The notes beneath the pieces were generated by a model. That model worked only from the letters and a program-made list of their open reading frames with translations, did not search any database and had not been told where the DNA came from. A stretch of 64,000 bases of DNA, from the NCBI RefSeq assembly GCF_002286785.1, contig NZ_MUJY01000099.1, forward strand, positions 1 through 64,000, written 5' to 3'. The translations under genes and the position numbers were made by a program. The stretch comes from Pseudomonas sp. PIC25. GTDB taxonomy: Bacteria > Pseudomonadota > Gammaproteobacteria > Pseudomonadales > Pseudomonadaceae. Of the stretch, positions 18,838-27,713 are shown in pieces (the stretch's first letter is position 1; the number at the start of each line of letters is the position of its first letter).

Positions 18838-21177
18838 TCAATCGGCCACCTCGAACTCCACCCGGGCGGTCTGTCCCTCTTCATCGAGCACGCTGAGCTG
18901 GTAGCGCCCGGCGCGGCCGAACGCCTGGTCGAACGGCTGCCCGGAGGCGCGTTCCGCCAACGGGACGCCGTTCAGGAACCACCAGTACCGGCCGCTGCCG
19001 CCGAGCGCCGAGAGGCTCAGCCGCAGGGGCTCGGTGCTGCCCGCCGGACGGCGCAGGTTGTCGCCTTCACGCACGCCGACGATGGATAACGGCGCGGCCA
19101 CCGGCGCCTGCCGGGGCGGACACTGCGGATCGCTGCCCGGCAGGCGCGCACGGCGCCGTTCGCGACGCGGCAGCCAGGGCTCCAGCGGCGCCGGCCAGAA
19201 CACCCGCTCGGACGCCGTGGCGCCGGGGCAGCCACTGTCCACCTGTAGACCCTTGGCATTGATCCAGATCGTCTGGCGCAGGCCGAGCCCCAACGGTTGA
19301 TCCGCAGCCAGCAGGGTCGGCGGTGTGGTGCCGTCGAGTGTCCAGGCGAAGCGCTGGCGGCGGCAGTTCGGATCGTTCCGGGCCATGGGTTGGCCGAGCG
19401 GCCAGCAGATCGCGGCCACACCGATGCTGCTCGGCACCGGCTCCACCGGCACGCCGATACCGCGCTGGCTGTCGCGGTTGACCAGCAGGTCGTGCACTTG
19501 CAGCAGCAAGGGCGCAGCCGAGGCCAAGCCGAACTGACCGGGCACCGGGGTGCCGTCCGGCCGGCCGATCCAGATGCCGATCAGGTGCCGCGGGCCGACG
19601 CCGATGGCCCAGGCATCGCGGAAGCCGTAACTGGTGCCGGTCTTCCAGGCCAGGCTCGGGCGCTGCACCAGTTGGGCACGGGGATCGCGGTCCGGGCGCG
19701 CCTGGCCGCTAAGGATGCGCCGGATGATCCAGGCCGCGCCGGGCGACAGCAGGCGTCGTTCGTACAGGGCATCCTCGGGATGGAAACGCAGGCGGGCCGC
19801 GCGGCCCTGCCGGGCGAACGCACTGTAGCCGACGACCAGATCCTCCAGGCGGCTACCCGCCCCGCCGAGGATCATCGCCAGGTTGGGCTCGGCCAACGGC
19901 GGCAGGGCCAGCGGCACGCCGGCGTTGCGCAGTTCGCCGGCAAAGCGCTTGGGCCCGTAGGCCTCCAGCAATTGCACCGCCGGCAGGTTGAGCGAGGTGG
20001 CCAGGGCTTCGCTGGCCGACACCGGCCCGGTGAAGCCGGCGGCGAAATTGCCCGGCCGGTAGTCCCCGTAGCGGCGCGGGACGTCCTGCAGCAGCGATTC
20101 CGAATGGATCAGCCCCTCGTCCAACGCCAAGCCATAGAGGAACGGCTTGAGCGTCGAACCCGGCGAGCGCGAGGCGGCGATCATGTCGACATGGCCGAAG
20201 CGGCGAGGATCACCGATATCCACCGAACCCAGGTAGGCGCGCACCTTCATGCTCTCGTGCTCGACCACCAGGATCGCCGCCGAGGTGCGTTCCGGCAGGC
20301 GCGCCCGCCACCCCATCAGCAGCTCTTCCAGACGGCGTTGCAGCGCCGCATCGACCGTGGTGCGGATCAGCGGCGGGCTGCCGGACACGTTCAGCCGCCG
20401 CGCCAACAAGGGTGCCAGCCGGGGCTCCTGGCGCGGAGCGAGGAACACCGGCTCTTCGAGGGCCTCCGCGACCGCGCCCTGTGGCCAGACCTGGAATTCG
20501 GCCAGACGCCGCAGCACCTTGTCCCGCGCCGCCTGCGCCCGTTCGGGATGGCGATCCGGACGCAGCCGGCTGGGCGCCTGGGGCAGCACCGCGAGCAGCG
20601 CCGCCTCGGCGCGGGTGAGCTGGCTGGGCGGCTTGCCCAGGTAGGCCCAACTGGCCGCCGCCACGCCTTGCAACGTGCCGCCGAATGGCGCGCGGTCGAG
20701 GTAGAGGTGGAGAATCTCGTCCTTGGACAGGTGCCATTCGAGCTGCAGGGTCCGCCAGAGCTGGCGGAGCTTGCCGCCGAGACTGCGCTCGTGGGGATCG
20801 AGCAGGCGCGCTACCTGCATCGACAGCGTGCTGCCACCGGACAGCACGCGTCCTCCGCGCAGGTTCTGCCAGGCGGCACGGGCCAGGGCCAGCGGGTTGA
20901 CACCGGGGTGGCGGTAGAACCAGCGGTCTTCGTAGGTCAGCAGCGCTTCAAGGTAATAAGGCGACACCTGCGCCGCGCTCACCGGATAGCGCCAGACGCC
21001 GTCACGGTCGGCGAAACGCCAGAGCGGCGTGCCGTCCTCGGCCAGTACGACCCGCGCCAGATCGTCCCCGGGCAGCGGCAGCGGAAACATCCGGTCGGCG
21101 CTCCACAGCACAGCCAGCGCGAGCAGCGGCCAGAGCAGCCAGGGGTGCCAAATCAACGACCGCCAATATTTCGGCAC
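18838..21177 (-). CDS. pbpC: Penicillin-binding protein 1C
   Basis: A 779-residue bifunctional peptidoglycan synthase anchored by one N-terminal helix (LLWPLLALAVLWSADRMF). The glycosyltransferase domain has EDRWFYRHPG near residue 82 and GGSTLSMQVARLL near 113. The transpeptidase domain has the SxxK serine in SPGSTLKPF near 338, the SLN triad in ATSLNLPAVQ, and KTGTSYG near 511. A C-terminal BiPBP_C domain (about 690-779) completes the PBP1C layout. The start is GTG at 21177-21175. In many bacteria pbpC follows directly after the alpha-2-macroglobulin gene. Here both are on the minus strand but are separated by 1.4 kb carrying two plus-strand genes. Confidence 0.95.
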   Translation of the reverse strand: MPKYWRSLIWHPWLLWPLLALAVLWSADRMFPLPLPGDDLARVVLAEDGTPLWRFADRDGVWRYPVSAAQVSPYYLEALLTYEDRWFYRHPGVNPLALARAAWQNLRGGRVLSGGSTLSMQVARLLDPHERSLGGKLRQLWRTLQLEWHLSKDEILHLYLDRAPFGGTLQGVAAASWAYLGKPPSQLTRAEAALLAVLPQAPSRLRPDRHPERAQAARDKVLRRLAEFQVWPQGAVAEALEEPVFLAPRQEPRLAPLLARRLNVSGSPPLIRTTVDAALQRRLEELLMGWRARLPERTSAAILVVEHESMKVRAYLGSVDIGDPRRFGHVDMIAASRSPGSTLKPFLYGLALDEGLIHSESLLQDVPRRYGDYRPGNFAAGFTGPVSASEALATSLNLPAVQLLEAYGPKRFAGELRNAGVPLALPPLAEPNLAMILGGAGSRLEDLVVGYSAFARQGRAARLRFHPEDALYERRLLSPGAAWIIRRILSGQARPDRDPRAQLVQRPSLAWKTGTSYGFRDAWAIGVGPRHLIGIWIGRPDGTPVPGQFGLASAAPLLLQVHDLLVNRDSQRGIGVPVEPVPSSIGVAAICWPLGQPMARNDPNCRRQRFAWTLDGTTPPTLLAADQPLGLGLRQTIWINAKGLQVDSGCPGATASERVFWPAPLEPWLPRRERRRARLPGSDPQCPPRQAPVAAPLSIVGVREGDNLRRPAGSTEPLRLSLSALGGSGRYWWFLNGVPLAERASGQPFDQAFGRAGRYQLSVLDEEGQTARVEFEVAD

Positions 21178-21356
21178 TTAACCATCCATTCGTCGGAATT
21201 TTGTCGAATCATTGCCAACAGCGGTTCCGCCACCTTTACAGCCTCTGTTGCACACCCTAAACAGATATCAAACTGACATCACTGGAATCAGCCGATCCAC
21301 GGTCAGTGGCGCGCCCATTTCATTTTCGGCTCGAACCGTCCCTTCTGGAGACACAC

Positions 21357-22010
21357 ATGGACATGTACCGCTTTCGCCGGAACCTGCTCGGCACCGCGTT
21401 CCTCTCGGCACTTTCTATCCCCTGCGCGTTCGCCTTCACCCCGACAGTGGAGATCACCGAGCCCAGCGGCATCCACTATGTCGCCGGCTTCCCGGCCAGC
21501 GTGAACGTCACCCTGAATCTCTCGGTGTTCAACACGAGCAACAACAACTGCATCACCAACGGCATCAAATCGATCACGGTGAATGCACAACACGGCGACG
21601 ACCCGGCGACCACCATCCATACCTCGTCCAGCGACCCGATCAACAATTCGACACAGCTTTGCCCGGCACCCTATGGCTTCAACTGGAGCGTACCGGCACC
21701 CGGCAGCTACACCCTGCTGGTGACCGTGAAGCACGGCAACGATACCGGGGTCGATACCGAGACCGTCGAATTCCTCATGCTGACGGTGGAATACCCCGCC
21801 CCGCCGGCGGTCGCCAACGCCTATATCAACAGCGTGCCCCTGTACAAATCCGCCTCCGGCAAGAAGCGCGGCTGCATCATTTCCAAGATCGCCGAGAAAC
21901 ACGCCAAGCTCGCCGACGACCCGAGCGGCTACGGACCGAAAGGTGGCCCCTACGATGAACCAGCGATTCGCCAGGACGTAGACCTCTACTACGCCGGCGC
22001 CGGCTGCTGA
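21357..22010 (+). CDS. Exported protein of unknown function, Ig-like, four cysteines
   Basis: A 217-residue protein with a signal peptide (MYRFRRNLLGTAFLSALSIP, cut after AFA). I do not recognise a characterised family. About residues 27-140 read as a beta-rich immunoglobulin-like domain: PTVEITEPSGIHYVAG, alternating hydrophobics, and VPAPGSYTLLVTVKHGND. The last 60 residues are charged, with SASGKKRGCIISKIAEKHAK, and the final residue is a cysteine. The mature chain has four cysteines, so two disulfides are possible. GGAG is six bases before the ATG at 21357. It lies divergent from pbpC and between pbpC and the macroglobulin gene, hinting at a cell-envelope role, which is inference from position only. 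Confidence 0.7.
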   Translation: MDMYRFRRNLLGTAFLSALSIPCAFAFTPTVEITEPSGIHYVAGFPASVNVTLNLSVFNTSNNNCITNGIKSITVNAQHGDDPATTIHTSSSDPINNSTQLCPAPYGFNWSVPAPGSYTLLVTVKHGNDTGVDTETVEFLMLTVEYPAPPAVANAYINSVPLYKSASGKKRGCIISKIAEKHAKLADDPSGYGPKGGPYDEPAIRQDVDLYYAGAGC

Positions 22011-22206
22011 TCCCGCTGTCGTGCCGCCCGGATTCGTCCGGGCGGTGCTCCTTGCCGCGTCGCGCTCCCCGGTTCGCTTTTGAACCCACGCCCCTTCTCC
22101 GCTCTCCAAGCATCATCCGCACCGCACACCGCCATGCGCTCCGCTTGCGGTACAGTAGCCGCGCCGTGAAACCCATGGGCGCCGTCAGGTCCAGAAGGAT
22201 ATGCAG

Positions 22207-22500
22207 ATGCAGGTAGAAGGCTTTTTCGAATGGCTCGGCCAAGTGCTGGGGTCGTTCATCCGCTTCATCGTCGAGGGGCTGCGCGGCTTCTTCTCGCTGC
22301 TCGCCGATGCGGGCAGCAGCTTCATCAACGGCCTTTCCAAGGCGCTGGGCATGAGCCCGTCGCTGCTCGGCATCATCGTCCTGATCATCGGGCTGCTGCT
22401 GCTCTTCGCCGCATTCCGCGCCTTCATGCGCAAGTCCATCGTGTTCGGTCTGATCTGGCTGCTGCTCGCCCTCTGGGTCCTGAGCCTGGTGGTCAGCTGA
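22207..22500 (+). CDS. Small membrane protein of unknown function
   Basis: A 97-residue protein. An amphipathic N-terminal half (EGFFEWLGQVLGSFIRFIVE) is followed by two membrane helices, GIIVLIIGLLLLFAAFRAF and IVFGLIWLLLALWVLSLVV. I do not recognise a named family. The ATG at 22207 is preferred over 22201 because AGGA then lies seven bases upstream instead of one. It is on the plus strand between pbpC and the macroglobulin gene (both minus) and ends just before a palindromic repeat that probably stops transcription from both sides. Confidence 0.65.
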   Translation: MQVEGFFEWLGQVLGSFIRFIVEGLRGFFSLLADAGSSFINGLSKALGMSPSLLGIIVLIIGLLLLFAAFRAFMRKSIVFGLIWLLLALWVLSLVVS

Positions 22501-22547
22501 CCGCCCAACCGGGACGGTACGCGCTTTCAGCGGTTACACCCCGTCGT

Positions 22548-22608
22548 GCGCAATCCGGCTATTCCCCGGATTGCGCTTCGCTTATTCGGGCTACGTCGGA
22601 CGTAGCCC
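22548..22608. terminator. Two palindromes in the convergent gap before the macroglobulin gene
   Basis: GCGCAATCCG (22548-22557) faces CGGATTGCGC (22567-22576), and GGGCTACGTC (22588-22597) faces GACGTAGCCC (22599-22608). Both are perfect ten-base inverted repeats. They lie between the stop of the small membrane protein and the stop of the convergent macroglobulin gene. Their sequence resembles a widespread Pseudomonas intergenic repeat. A role as bidirectional terminator or RNA stabiliser is inferred. Confidence 0.6.
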
Positions 22609-22617
22609 CCTTTCCTC

Positions 22618-25600
22618 TCAGCGTGGCTTGACCACCAGCACCGGCGGCGCGTCGCCCAGGGCCTGCCATTCCGGCCGGTACATGGACTCCGCCTGGGGCG
22701 GAGGTACGCGGTAGCGGCCAGGCGTCACCGCGCGGGCCAGGTAGAGCAGGTGCGTGCTGCCGTAGCCGTCCAGGTCCAGAGCGGCGACGTAGCGGTCGTC
22801 GCGGAACTCCTGGTGCCGCAGGCGGGCGTTCTGCATGTTGTTCGCCCACTCCTTCACCTGGCTGCCGGCGTCTTCCAGGCTGGCCGAACTGTTCGCCAGG
22901 TTCTGGTTTTCCAGTTCCAGGCCGGCCGGCAGCAAATCCACCACCAGAGCATCGGGCACTCGCTCGTTGGCCTCGACGACGAGGTGCACCAGCACCAGTT
23001 CGCCGCTCTCCAGGCCGTTGAGGTTCAGCGGCTTGCCGTCCAGGCCGAGGTATTCGCGGAAGATGTGCAGGTTGTTGCCGTGCGCGGCAGGCGCCTCCAC
23101 CGGGTAGCCGGAAACGCTCAGGCGCTGGTAGAGCGGCTCGCTGCCCGGGTTGCGCAGGGTCAGCGGCTCGGCGAGCGCCGCACCGTCCAGCTTGAGGCCC
23201 GGTTGCTGAGGATTGATCTCGCGAGTCTGGCCAGCGACGTTCAGCTCGGCGCGCCAGTTACCTTCGGGCTTGTCGAGCAGGCCGCGACCAGCGAGGAACA
23301 GTGCGTTGCGCTCCTGGGTGGACAGCCAGCGCTGGCCGGCCAGCGCGTCCGACAGGGCGAACAGCCGCTCTTCCCGCTGCCCTTTCGCCAGGTCGTGCTC
23401 TTCCAGCAGGGCGTAGATCAGCGCCTGGTCGCGCAGCTCGCTGCCATAGTCGGCCAGCCACCAGTCCCGCTCGTTGCGGTGCATGTTCAGGCCGGCGTAC
23501 AGCGCTTCATCGGCGCGCGGCTGGTCGCCCATCCGTTGCAGGGCCACCGCCAGTTGCACCATCGGCAAGCCGGAGCGGGCCTCGCTGCGGCGCTCGTACA
23601 GAGTGCGCAACGCACCGAGCGGCGCCTGCTGGCTGCGCGCCAGGACGTAGCCAGCATAGGCCTGCACCGCGAAGCGGGTGTGCTCGGAATTGCCGCTGTA
23701 GCCCACCTCGATCAGGCTGCGCTCCTGCAGGTAGCGCAGCAGGCGTTCGCTGGCCTTCTTCAGCGGCTCCGGCGGCACGGCAAAGCCCTGCTCGCGGGCA
23801 CGCTGGAGGAAGTCGGTGACATAGGCGGTCAGCCAGTATTCTTCCTCACTGTCCGGCCCCCAGAGGCCGAAACCGCCGTTGTAGCGCTGCATGCCGAGCA
23901 GGCGCTCGATGCCCAGCTCGATCTTCTTGCGCCGTTCGGCGTCCGGCTCGCCTTCCAGACCGAGGCGCTTGAGCGTCGCCTCGTCGGCGTAGAGCGACGG
24001 GTACAGGCCACTGGTGGTCTGCTCCAGGCAGCCGTAGGGATAGGCCTTGAGCGCCTGGATGTGCTCGCCGAGGTTGAGCGGCGGACGGCTGGACAAACTT
24101 AGCAGCGCCTCGCGGCCGGCCGGCTCGAACTGCGCCAGGGTGCCTTCCGGCAGGCTCCAGGCTTCGTCCTTGAGTACCGCGCGGAATTGCTTGAGCAGCG
24201 CCGGATAGGCCGGGCGCACGCCCAGGGTCCACTCGCGGGTGAACGGCGGCAGGCTCTCGCCCGGCAGGTCGAGGCCATCGACCGCGACCTTCACGCGCCC
24301 TTGGCCGAACCCGCCCAGGGCTCGAACCGGGATACGCAGGGTGCTGCGCTGGCCTTCGGCCAAGTCGAGGCGCTGGCTGGCGGCGACGCCGTCCAGGCTC
24401 AATTGGCCCTCGGCCGTCAGTTGCACGTTCAACTGCTGCGCCTTGCCGGACAAATTGGTCAGGTCCAGCGCCAGGGTGGTCTGGTCACCGCCGGCGAGGA
24501 AGCGCGGCGCCGACAGTTCGGCCACCAGCGGCGCGGCGACCACGGTCTTGGCCTCGGCCATGCCATAGCGCTCGTCGGTCCAGACCTGGGCCATCAGACG
24601 CAGTTCGCCGTTGAAGTCGGGGATGTCCAGGCTGACTTCGCCCTCCCCTTCGGCATTCAGCGCCAGCGGCTGGCTCTGCCGGACGACGATCAGCACGCTG
24701 GTGTCCGGCCGCTTGCCACCGGCCGCCAGGGCAGCATCACCACCATAGGCGAGTTTGGCGATGCGGCCCTGGCCGGCTTCGATCAGTTGCCCGTAGACGT
24801 CCAGTTGGTCGGCACCGTAGGCCTTGCGGCCGAACAACGCGACGAACGGATCGGGCGTCGGGTATTCGGTGATGTTGAGAATGCCGACGTCCACCGCAGC
24901 GACCAGCACGTGGGCCTGCTTCGGCACGCTGCCATCGGCGTTGCGCGCCTTCACCTTGACCGTCAGCGCCTGCTTCGGCCGCATCTTCTCGGGGGCTTCC
25001 AGACTCAGCGACAGCTTGCGCGGGGCGCGATCCAGGGGCAGGTGCAGCAGGCCGACGGCGCGCTTGGGCGTGGCCTTGGCCGCCTTCTCGCCCGGGCGGA
25101 TCACCAGGGCGCTGACGTACAGGTCGTGGCGCGCCCAGTCCTTGGCGATGGGGATGTCGAACGCCTTGCCTTCCGCCGGCACCTCGATGGCCTGCCACCA
25201 CAGCGGACCGTCGCTGGATTCCACCATGAGGTATCCGCTGCCGGCCGATGGCGGGGTCACGGTGACCTTGGCGGTGTCGCCATCGGCATAGGCGGGTTTG
25301 TCCAGCGCCAGCTTGACCTGGTCCGGGCGTACCGCGCCGCCCTCGGCGTTGTCCTGCCAGCGCCAGCCAGCCCAGAAGCGCAGGCTGCTGAGCAGGCCGG
25401 TCTGCGGGTCTTCCACCTCGACGCGGTAGGAGCCCCATTCGACCGGGAAGGCAACCTTGGCCGTCGCGCCGGCAGCCAGATCGAGGGTTTCCTCGCTGAG
25501 GTTCAGGTACTTCTCGTTGTAGTGGTAACTCCAGCCGTCACTGTCGGAGAAGTTCCAGTAGTAGTCGCGCCGCTCGCGGATCAGACGCACTTTCAGGCCG

Positions 25601-27522
25601 TTCGCGGCGAGCTTGTTGCCTTCTGGATCGGCCACCAGCACGTCGAATTCGGCGAGGCTGTCGGCGTCCACCTCTTCCCCGTCGAACAGCCCGCGCACGC
25701 CCGGCAGGCGCTCGGCCGGCCAGACCGGCTGGACCAGACGGCGGGTGATGGGACGACCGCCGGACTCCTGCAGGCTGGCCTGGAGGATCAGCTTGAGCGG
25801 CGACTTCGCGTCGGCCCAGCGGGATTCCACCGAGAGCGTGGCGTTGCCCTCGGCGTCCAGGGTGGTCTCGTCCAGTTCCAGGTCCTGGGTCAATTCTTCT
25901 TCGGTGACCGAGCCGAACTGGTAGCCGGGCAGGGCCGCGACGGCGTCGCGCAGCGGACGGACATAGACCTGTCCGGTCAGGCGGTTGCCGGCCGCGGGAG
26001 CGCCATAGAGGTAACGGCCGTTGACCGCGAATTGCGCGTCCACGCCCGGCTGGAGCGGCGTATCGCTGCCTTTCAGTTCCAGAGCGAGGCGCTCCGGCAG
26101 GAAATCCTCGACGAGGAATTCGTAGAGCTGCGGCTTGCCGTCGCCCAGGTCGTAGACCAGTTGCCAGCGCCCGGTCGGCGCTTCCGCCGCCAATTGCAGT
26201 TGGTACTGGTACAGGCCGTTTTCGTCGGCCTCCCAGACGAAGCGGCGGCTGACCTGTTCGTCCGGCCGGCGCACTTCGACCGTCACCGGCTGGGCCTTCG
26301 CCGCGCGGCCGTCGGCATCGCGCAGCAGGGCGTTGAGCAGCACGGTCTCGCCCGGCCGATAAAGATCGCGCGGGCCGAAGATGAAGAATTGCAGCGGGTG
26401 CGCCTGCGGTCCGTCGATCTGGAATTCGGCCAGGTCGAGCGCCGCACCGGCGAGGCGCAGCAGGCTGGTCTGTTCGCCCTGGCGGGCCAGCAGCACGTCG
26501 GCCTTTTCCGTCAGCGGCAATTGTGCGTGGCCTTTGCCGTCCGTCTCGCCGCTGGCCAGGACGCGGCCGTCGCCATCGAGCAGTTCCAGGCTCACCTTGT
26601 CCAGCGCCTTGCCGCCGTCCAGCGCCTGGGTGAAGACATCCAGGCGATCGCGGTAGCGGTGGGCGGACAGACCGATATCGCTGAGACTGAAAAGGGTCGC
26701 AGGCTGCGAATAGTTATAGGTGCCGGCCTCGCGCATCACCGCCAGATAAACGCCCGGCTGCTTGAACGGCTCCAGCCCGGCGATGGGCAGGAGCAGGGTC
26801 TCGCGGGTGTTGCGTGCCGGGTTCAGGTCGAAACGACCGCCATAGACCAGCTCGGCCATCGGCAGCAGCTCGCGCGATTCCCAGTTGTCCAGGTTGCTGC
26901 TGCGCCCCCAGCGGCTGAGGAACTTCGGCAGCGCCTCGTCCTTGATGCGGAAGAATTCGACGTTGACCTTGTCCACGTTCAGGGCGATCACCGGCAAGCC
27001 TTCGGCCAGCCGGGTCGGCAGCAGCGAGCCTCGACTGGCGAAGCCGACGGTCGCTTGCAGGTCGCGGGTTTCCAGGCGGCTGACGTGCTCGGCGGCGAGT
27101 TTGGCCCCGTTCACCGCTCGCAGCCCGGCATCCACCGTCAGTACCAGCTTGCGCTGAGGCTCCAGGTGGCGCAGGCGCAATTCCATGAGGTTGTCGGAAA
27201 GCTCCCAGGCGCCATCGACCTTGCCAGCCTTGCTGTCGACCAGGTGCAGTTTGTCGGCGAACTTCTGCTCCGGATCCAACGGCACCGAGAAGGTCACGGA
27301 CAGGGCGCTGGCGCCGTCCAACTGGACCTCGGACACATCCACCACGCTCAGCTCGCGACCGGCATAGCGCTTGCCGAGGGCGGCAAGGTCCTGGGCCGGC
27401 TTGGGCTTGGCCTGTTCGACGACGGCATCGGGCGGCGCGGAGGAAGAGGGTTCGGGGGTGGAAGAATCGCAGCCGCTGAGCAGGCTCAGGGCGAGGGCCA
27501 GAAGCAATCCTTTCTTCGGCAT
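22618..27522 (-). CDS. Bacterial alpha-2-macroglobulin lipoprotein (YfhM-like)
   Basis: A 1634-residue lipoprotein with signal MPKKGLLLALALSLLSGC (lipobox LSGC, lipidated Cys at about residue 18). It is made of many macroglobulin-type beta-sandwich domains. The thioester motif CLEQ sits in YPYGCLEQTTSG around residue 1155, followed by the alpha-helical thioester domain (AERRKKIELGIERLLGMQRY). Such proteins are thought to trap host or rival proteases in the periplasm, working with PBP1C to guard damaged cell wall. Length fits the E. coli YfhM/ECAM type (about 1650). P. aeruginosa also has a separate mag operon with a related protein; this one pairs with pbpC and keeps the reactive cysteine. 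Confidence 0.95.
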   Translation of the reverse strand: MPKKGLLLALALSLLSGCDSSTPEPSSSAPPDAVVEQAKPKPAQDLAALGKRYAGRELSVVDVSEVQLDGASALSVTFSVPLDPEQKFADKLHLVDSKAGKVDGAWELSDNLMELRLRHLEPQRKLVLTVDAGLRAVNGAKLAAEHVSRLETRDLQATVGFASRGSLLPTRLAEGLPVIALNVDKVNVEFFRIKDEALPKFLSRWGRSSNLDNWESRELLPMAELVYGGRFDLNPARNTRETLLLPIAGLEPFKQPGVYLAVMREAGTYNYSQPATLFSLSDIGLSAHRYRDRLDVFTQALDGGKALDKVSLELLDGDGRVLASGETDGKGHAQLPLTEKADVLLARQGEQTSLLRLAGAALDLAEFQIDGPQAHPLQFFIFGPRDLYRPGETVLLNALLRDADGRAAKAQPVTVEVRRPDEQVSRRFVWEADENGLYQYQLQLAAEAPTGRWQLVYDLGDGKPQLYEFLVEDFLPERLALELKGSDTPLQPGVDAQFAVNGRYLYGAPAAGNRLTGQVYVRPLRDAVAALPGYQFGSVTEEELTQDLELDETTLDAEGNATLSVESRWADAKSPLKLILQASLQESGGRPITRRLVQPVWPAERLPGVRGLFDGEEVDADSLAEFDVLVADPEGNKLAANGLKVRLIRERRDYYWNFSDSDGWSYHYNEKYLNLSEETLDLAAGATAKVAFPVEWGSYRVEVEDPQTGLLSSLRFWAGWRWQDNAEGGAVRPDQVKLALDKPAYADGDTAKVTVTPPSAGSGYLMVESSDGPLWWQAIEVPAEGKAFDIPIAKDWARHDLYVSALVIRPGEKAAKATPKRAVGLLHLPLDRAPRKLSLSLEAPEKMRPKQALTVKVKARNADGSVPKQAHVLVAAVDVGILNITEYPTPDPFVALFGRKAYGADQLDVYGQLIEAGQGRIAKLAYGGDAALAAGGKRPDTSVLIVVRQSQPLALNAEGEGEVSLDIPDFNGELRLMAQVWTDERYGMAEAKTVVAAPLVAELSAPRFLAGGDQTTLALDLTNLSGKAQQLNVQLTAEGQLSLDGVAASQRLDLAEGQRSTLRIPVRALGGFGQGRVKVAVDGLDLPGESLPPFTREWTLGVRPAYPALLKQFRAVLKDEAWSLPEGTLAQFEPAGREALLSLSSRPPLNLGEHIQALKAYPYGCLEQTTSGLYPSLYADEATLKRLGLEGEPDAERRKKIELGIERLLGMQRYNGGFGLWGPDSEEEYWLTAYVTDFLQRAREQGFAVPPEPLKKASERLLRYLQERSLIEVGYSGNSEHTRFAVQAYAGYVLARSQQAPLGALRTLYERRSEARSGLPMVQLAVALQRMGDQPRADEALYAGLNMHRNERDWWLADYGSELRDQALIYALLEEHDLAKGQREERLFALSDALAGQRWLSTQERNALFLAGRGLLDKPEGNWRAELNVAGQTREINPQQPGLKLDGAALAEPLTLRNPGSEPLYQRLSVSGYPVEAPAAHGNNLHIFREYLGLDGKPLNLNGLESGELVLVHLVVEANERVPDALVVDLLPAGLELENQNLANSSASLEDAGSQVKEWANNMQNARLRHQEFRDDRYVAALDLDGYGSTHLLYLARAVTPGRYRVPPPQAESMYRPEWQALGDAPPVLVVKPR

Positions 27523-27713
27523 GGCAGGCTCCCGGAAGGGGGTTGTGCAAAAGGTTCCACACTATAGCCGAGCGCCAGCAGAGCAGCGACAGCCGGCTGC
27601 GGGAAGCGGGCGGTCGCTCACGGAACGCGACGTCGTTCCCATTTCTGCCACGACGCCGGCTCCTGTAATGTTGCGCCCTCGCCTCACTCGACACGGGCTC
27701 AAACGGAAACACG

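Noticed and set aside
24187-27567. A plus-strand open frame of 1126 codons antisense to the macroglobulin gene
   Set aside because: Same reason: Gln/Val/Ala-rich shadow, no ribosome site or domain, and the real gene is on the minus strand.
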